Below, in pieces: positions 33,115 to 64,000 of a DNA stretch of 64,000 nucleotides; position 1 is the first letter of the stretch, and each line of letters opens with the position of its first letter. The DNA is from Chrysomallon squamiferum (Eukaryota; Mollusca; Gastropoda; Neomphalida; Peltospiridae). Both the position numbers and the translations under genes were made by a program. The stretch is from assembly GCA_012295275.1 (NCBI GenBank), contig CM022665.1, positions 4,049,167 through 4,113,166 on the forward strand, in the 5' to 3' direction. Below the pieces are notes generated by a model that was given only the letters and a program-made list of their open reading frames with translations, did not search any database and was not told the origin of the DNA.

Positions 33115-34221
33115 TACGTTAATTTTATCACTTTGCAAAAGATTCTCAGAAACACGTGGACTATTACATCTGGCACATTATTTTGGGATTTTGCAAACAT
33201 TCTCAGAAACATCTGGACTGTCTAGAACATTGTTACAAGATTTTTGAAAATTCTAAGATATACTTGCATTATTTGATATTTATTCCAGAAGTTTGAAAAA
33301 AAAAAAAAAAAAAATGTTTGAACTGTTCTAAGAAATATTTTCTCTGTCTATAACATTGTTTCAAGATTTTTCAGATGTTCTAAGAAATACTTGCTCCATC
33401 TAGTACACTAAGATTTTGCAATAATTCCCAGAAATACTTGTATTATCTAGTGGTATACTAGTATTAACTGTGATTATCTGTGATAACACACTATTGTCCC
33501 ATTTGCTAATTTGTTATGCGATGCTTTCATCATTTTCATTTTTAATATTTTACTCTCTAAATAAAATGTTTTAGCTTATTGATTAGTTTGTCAATGTGGA
33601 CACTAGATATATTTGTTTAAATTTATGTAGCTAAATTAATAACCATTTCAAAGCAGTTTTTATAGTTGCAGGTAGAGAATACGATATTCTGGCATGCTGC
33701 TTTTTTTATATTGTATAATGTATGTTTAAAACACTATTTATTTTTTATTGGCTTTGAAATTATTATTCACATTGTATCAGAGTATATTTGCCTTCATTTA
33801 CATTAACAAAGTTATTCATTTTTCAGTATGTAATTCTGCTGTCTTTTATATAATGACTTGAAATGGTATTTGTTTTCTTCAGTGAAAACTGTTCTGTGAA
33901 ATCTTGGTATGCATTCCACTCAAAAGGTTGTGAAATATTTTTTACTGGAAAATATACCTGAATCATTCAGTGAATGTGTGTGTGACATAACACTTTTCAG
34001 TTGACCTCGCTAAAGGTGCTCGAGAATTTTTTTTTTTTTTTTAAATTTTATAGTAATTAAATATTTATTTGTTGTCAAATAACTTACTTCATTGTTGTTA
34101 GTGATATTTATTGAATATTAATGTGGTTTTTTTCATGTTTTTTTACTTTTTAATTAAACAGTTTTAGAATATTTTTGTAAGTAGAATGAAGATTACTTAC
34201 CTACATTTCTACTGATAAATA

Positions 34222-34810
34222 CACACTCCTCACTTAATGACCTATCTGTTGACAGTACTGACTTATGCCTATCTCTTTGACCACTTGGTAGTGTAAACCA
34301 TGAGAACTTTGGTCATTGAAATGCAGTGCAGTGTCTCATTGTTTTAAGCATGTTATCTAGTATTATTCATTCTCATTCATTCCTTCAATCTGTCAGTATT
34401 GACTTCACTAGCATTCACAATCTCCAAGTTTACTTATTACATCCATGAATTTGTAACTTAACTTCACGGAACAAGATATAATTTTAGCTATGTTGTGTAA
34501 TATGTAAGAATTATGCAAATTTAAACAAAGTTATCAACTTGGAGTTTCCTTTAAAATAAATAAAAAAGGTTATGCATATTTACAGTAATGTACTGCTAGA
34601 GTTAATTTCTTCTGTAATATACATTTAAAATCATTAAATATTCCTGTTTGAAGGTGACACTAAAACAATATTTACAGATGGTTGACACTGACCCACTACC
34701 AGTATGCTGTACTTCAGATAAAGGTATGGGGCAACTTCTGGCTTCTTGACCAATTGATTCAGTGACCTATTAGTACAAACGGAACTTGATCATTAAGTGA
34801 GGACTGTCTG
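34222..34810. mobile_element. Probable TA-flanked MITE (pogo/Tc1-like)
   Basis: The left end CACACTCCTCACTTAATGAC and the inverted right end CAGACAGTCCTCACTTAATG share the core CCTCACTTAATGA. Both ends are flanked by TA (34220-34221 and 34811-34812), the target preferred by the Tc1/mariner/pogo group. The length is 589 bp and there is no transposase frame. Confidence 0.5.
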
Positions 34811-35250
34811 TATTTTTGAATTTATAAATACATTTCTAAATTATATATTGTTTATATGCTATAATTATTTTTTATCTGTAGTAAACTCCCTCCAAATTGT
34901 ATTTTAATTTTTACATTCTTTTTTTTCTGGTACATTAAATTTTGTTCTTTTAATTTTTAATAAAATAATAAAAAATATCAGATGTTACATTTATTTCATT
35001 CTTGTAAGTCTTAATGTTCACTGGTCTCTGTATGGAAGCCAAATCTGTAACTTAGAACTGTTTTTCATTCTGTAATACCTACAGTTTTCTACATTGTAAT
35101 TAGAAAAAATATTCAGTGTTGAGGATATAAAAAGAACATTTTTAATGAAGGCTGCCTTAAAATATATTCCATCCTGCTATTACCATTCTTTCCTTTTTTT
35201 TTTTTTTTTTAACTTTTTACATTCCAGGTGAATGTCTTTTAATGTTGAAA

Positions 35251-35291
<41 letters not shown>

Positions 35292-35357
35292 TGAAAAAAC
35301 TAAAGATTATTCCATTAGTACTGCTTTCATCTGTATTCATGCTTAATTATTTACATG

Positions 35358-35790
35358 TAACAGTAATTTGTAAAATAAGATCATTTTGTGGCCATATTAT
35401 ATTATTTAGTAAAATAAAAACATTTACTAATTATTCTGTCCATTTCCACTGCTTTTATTTGTGATGTAATAAATATGTGGTTTATTTGTGACACGAATTT
35501 GTGAAGTTGTAGCATTTTGTGGTCATTTAGTAAAATAAAAACATTCAGTAACTATTCCGTCCATTTTCAGTGCATTTATTTATTTTCAATAAATCTGTTG
35601 TTTGTTTATCTCTAACATTAATTTGTAAAATGAGAGCATTTTGTGACCATTTTAATTAGTAAATTCAAAACATTTAATAGCTTTTCAAAAATAATTTGTT
35701 AAATCAAAGCACTTGATGGCAAAATTAAGTAACTGATTTGTAAAATTCAAAGTATTTGTGGCTGTTGTGATTAGAAAATGAATGTTTTGA
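35358..35790. repeat. Degenerate ~125-bp tandem repeat
   Basis: Motifs AGCATTTTGTGGTCATTTAG and TAAAATAAAAACATT recur near 35380, 35510 and 35634, with shorter diverged copies near 35706 and 35747. The first two spacings are about 125-130 bp. Confidence 0.6.
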
Positions 35791-36360
35791 GTCAAATCTT
35801 TAAGTGTGTGGGTTTTTTTTTTTTTTTTATATAATAATGTGGGGGTATTTTATTTTATTTTATGTTTATTTTATATTTTTATATTTTTATTGGGTTTTTT
35901 TTGGGGGGGGGGAGAGGTTATATAAATTAATACCATTATTTTCTGCTGGTTTAATGTATTTTAATAACTGACTTTGACATAGACTGACAGACTGGATTTC
36001 AGTCACACTATAACAGGCCATGGATTTGTAGTTTCCTAAATATTCTTTATGACTGCTGATAAAAACATTTTAAAATAATAACAAACAGATGTGTAATATT
36101 AATATATTATTTATTTTTTAATATATTTATTTCATTACAGATTCAACAAGATATATGTTCAACAACTGACATAATATCTAAAAAGTTAATTTTATATATC
36201 TTTCTAAACAAAACCAGTGCAATATGACTGAAGTAACAAGAAAAAATAAAGGCCAACCACTGTCACTGTGTTTTTAGTTTTTATTACAAAAAAACTACAC
36301 TTGTATCAACATTTTTATTTATTTATTTATTTATTTATTTATTTTTTTTTATTTTTATTA

Positions 36361-36394
<34 letters not shown>

Positions 36395-37016
36395 TTTTTT
36401 TTTTTTTTTATTATTTTGCTCTTTTTTTTTCAGTTCAGTATTTTCCTACAATAAACTGAGTAATTAGGGGCCTTCATTATTTTCTTGTTTGCAGGGTTGA
36501 AAGTATAAAGATTTCTATTGCAACAAACAGAACAACAGATAAAATATATAGATTAAAAAGTAACAAAAGTAATAATATATTGCAATGTATATACTTGTAA
36601 GCAGTAAGAAGAGAAAATATATATAAATAAAAATACTACAAACAAGAAACAAATAATTTTAAACATTTTTTTTGTTTTTTGTTAATAAGATTTATGCTAA
36701 AATACATTTATATAATTATTAGGATTACAGCATATTATAATAAATTTAATGTTAATATAAAAAATCTTGTGTACAGAAATCTATTATAGGAAGAGACTCA
36801 TCTAATTTTAGAACTTTCAAATTTGTCTACTTATACTTCTTTTTCTTATAAATTATTAGTGTTCTTAGATGTCTTCTTATACTTATATTAATATTCTTAT
36901 AACTTATATACTTATTATTCGTATATGGCTCCTACTTCTTATTTTTCCTTCTACGTTTTATACATACTATTCTTCTTCTATGTCTTAAACTTACTGTTAT
37001 AAATCTTATAAATCTT

Positions 37017-37145
37017 CTTCTTCTTCTTCTTCTTCTTATTATTATTACTTTATTTATATCATTTTCATATTTTACATTTTTTATTTATAAAAGATTCGTA
37101 TCTGAAACAAGTTAAACATAAATCTGTCATCTAATGCTATTTTTA
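37017..37145 (-). repeat. Dispersed repeat copy 1 (SINE-like tail)
   Basis: About 125 bp nearly identical to 44364-44490. On the minus strand it runs through CTTGTTTCAGATACGAATC and ends in (TAA)n(GAA)n. A body followed by a simple-repeat tail suggests a retroposed element, of unknown family. Confidence 0.6.
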
Positions 37146-38961
37146 GAGGACATTTATCTGACCTGCCATTTTCTTAATTGCAGGAACTAAATGTAATATA
37201 CAATATAAAACCTTAACATGAACGAAAAATATCACAGACAAATGCATAATAATATTTTGTCAATAACAAAAAGTATCATGTTCTAAATATACAAACAACA
37301 TGTACTTGAAAAACTATATAAAACAGTTACAGGTATATATAGTCAATATTGACTTACATGGTGCCTCATTAAGTGACTTCATTAAGCAAAAATATCAAAT
37401 GGTAAGGCTATACATCGATTTTCTAATAATACAGCATTACTACTACACAAAACATCTTAAATGCCATAAAGTCTTTTAATGTAAAGATTCCACACAAGGA
37501 ATGAATTCTTGCCTGATGATGTCAAAAAAGACATTACATCTTCAGTTTTGATTTGACGTAAGGCATTTGGTCTTGACTTGTGATTCTGTGTAAGGCATTT
37601 TAATTCATGTAAGACATTAGAATTTTAGGATTCCACATAAAGTTGAACATATTCTTCATTTTACATTAAATGTAGGGATTTGTGATTTCACACAAAATTT
37701 ATTTTATGAAATTCCACAATAGACATCATATTTTTACACAAAGAATATTGAAATTTTGCCACAAAAGGCATTGATATTTTAAAACAAAAAAACAATATTT
37801 TCTACAAGGAATCAAGCTTGATACTGCAATGAATCCATACTGAAACACATAATCTGTGGATATAATCATTTTTAAAAATGATGATAGATTTCATCATCAA
37901 AATATTCTTTCACTGTTGTGCATTTCCACAGTAAAAACATCATGTTTGAGCTGATATAACTGTTTTAAGTAATTCGTCAAGCTGTCCAAGGTCTTAAAAA
38001 GCTGTTCAAGTTATTTTTTTTTGTAACACTGTATTTCATATTTCACATAGTTGTCACCATTTCTCAAAGAATGTTTCTGAGCTTAGTAATTCACTAATGT
38101 GAAATATATTAATGTAAATGATTTCTATATCTACTTTTGGTGAGTAATAATAATATCATTTATTGTTTCATTTTGTTTTATATATGTATTTTTTAAATTG
38201 TGTTTTCAAATTTTTCTTTTTTGTCTTGAAGCATATGTTTTTCTTTATAAATTTTAGATAATATGAACTGCAGGGCAAGAATAATAATAATTAAAAAAAT
38301 TATTTAATAAAAATAATAAAAATATTTAAAACAAATTTGATCATGTCACCTTATTTATAATTAAAAAGCAACAACAAAAACAAACAAAACAAAAGAAAAC
38401 CATCAAACAAAATAATAAAAAAAAGAAAGAAAAAGAAGAAGATAAAAGTTATTAATACATTTTCTGCAACAGAAAACAATAATAAACATTTAATGATAGA
38501 TCACATTCCCTTCTTCACCAAAAAATATCACTTTCCTAATACTTTTTTTTAAAAACAAAAGAACCCCAACATTTGTTATAAAAATAATTTTAAAACTGAA
38601 ACCTTTCCATTATTGCCCCAGCAATAATCATACTTAAATCAAGCTACATATAATTTCCTTTAAAATCTCAGCAATAACTTTGTCAAAATCAAAATACATG
38701 TAATTCTCTTTTAACGACAGATTTCTCTAAATCAAGACATACATAATCTCTATGTTACATCTCCAACAAACTATGAAACTTAATATTTTTAAATACCTCA
38801 CGACGAAAATAACAAATATCTTTAAAACATGAAGCATACAACCTCGTCAAACTATAACTAGTCTGATACAAAAATGCAGGCTCTCTGGTTTTCACATTCA
38901 GAAAATGTAAAATTGGTTCCATAATGTAGATAAACAAAACTGAATCTTGAACAAAATGGTT

Positions 38962-63983
<25,022 letters not shown>

Positions 63984-64000
63984 GTTTTTTTTAATCTTTA

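Larger units (their letters stand above)
33566..38961. other. Intergenic between convergent CAPS2 and KIAA2012
   Basis: About 5.4 kb without coding potential. It contains a probable inverted-repeat transposon (34222-34810), a ~125-bp degenerate tandem repeat (35358-35790), (TA)n at 35262-35288, (ATTT)n/(TTA)n at 36317-36415 and one copy of a dispersed repeat (37017-37145). The 3' UTRs of both genes lie at its edges. Confidence 0.55.

Overview
The window is eukaryotic nuclear DNA from an animal. It is AT-rich and holds intron-containing genes with GT-AG splice sites, very many microsatellites and no bacterial features. The gene set fits a lophotrochozoan, most likely a mollusc, because a secreted-type WAP-domain protein of the perlwapin kind sits beside a MADF-BESS gene and ordinary metazoan housekeeping genes. 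The species assignment is an inference from gene content, not proof.

Six protein-coding genes could be assembled by hand from splice sites, reading phase and homology. In order they are: (1) minus strand, about 0.4-3.1 kb, a cysteine-rich WAP-domain protein; (2) plus, 6.7-8.6 kb, OARD1/TARG1, an ADP-ribose glutamate hydrolase with one macrodomain (146 aa, 3 coding exons); (3) plus, 11.4-12.8 kb, a MADF plus BESS DNA-binding protein (242 aa, 3 exons); (4) minus, 16.2-19.6 kb, SNRPE, the spliceosomal Sm protein E (99 aa, 5 exons including a 27-nt micro-exon); (5) plus, 23.5-33.1 kb, a calcyphosin-2 (CAPS2) orthologue (662 aa, 18 coding exons); (6) minus, 39.0-64.0 kb, a KIAA2012 orthologue (1258 aa, 22 coding exons). 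The coding length of genes 2-6 is an exact multiple of three after splicing, and every junction keeps phase. The order is WAP(-) / OARD1(+) MADF(+) / SNRPE(-) / CAPS2(+) / KIAA2012(-), so there are two divergent pairs and two convergent pairs.

The genes do not form a single pathway. OARD1 works in ADP-ribose metabolism, SNRPE in splicing and the MADF-BESS protein probably in transcription. CAPS2 is an EF-hand protein, and KIAA2012 is a conserved coiled-coil protein of unknown function. No defence system, virus, CRISPR array or operon is visible.

The rest of the window is introns and intergenic DNA full of simple repeats, minisatellites, a 50-bp satellite in KIAA2012 intron 1, dispersed short repeats and probable non-autonomous DNA transposons. 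The most unusual observation is that several tandem repeats appear to have started from the edges of coding exons. Three are in CAPS2: the stop-codon region, one exon/donor junction, and a duplicated exon. One is in the MADF-BESS gene. I found no clearly new multi-gene biological system.
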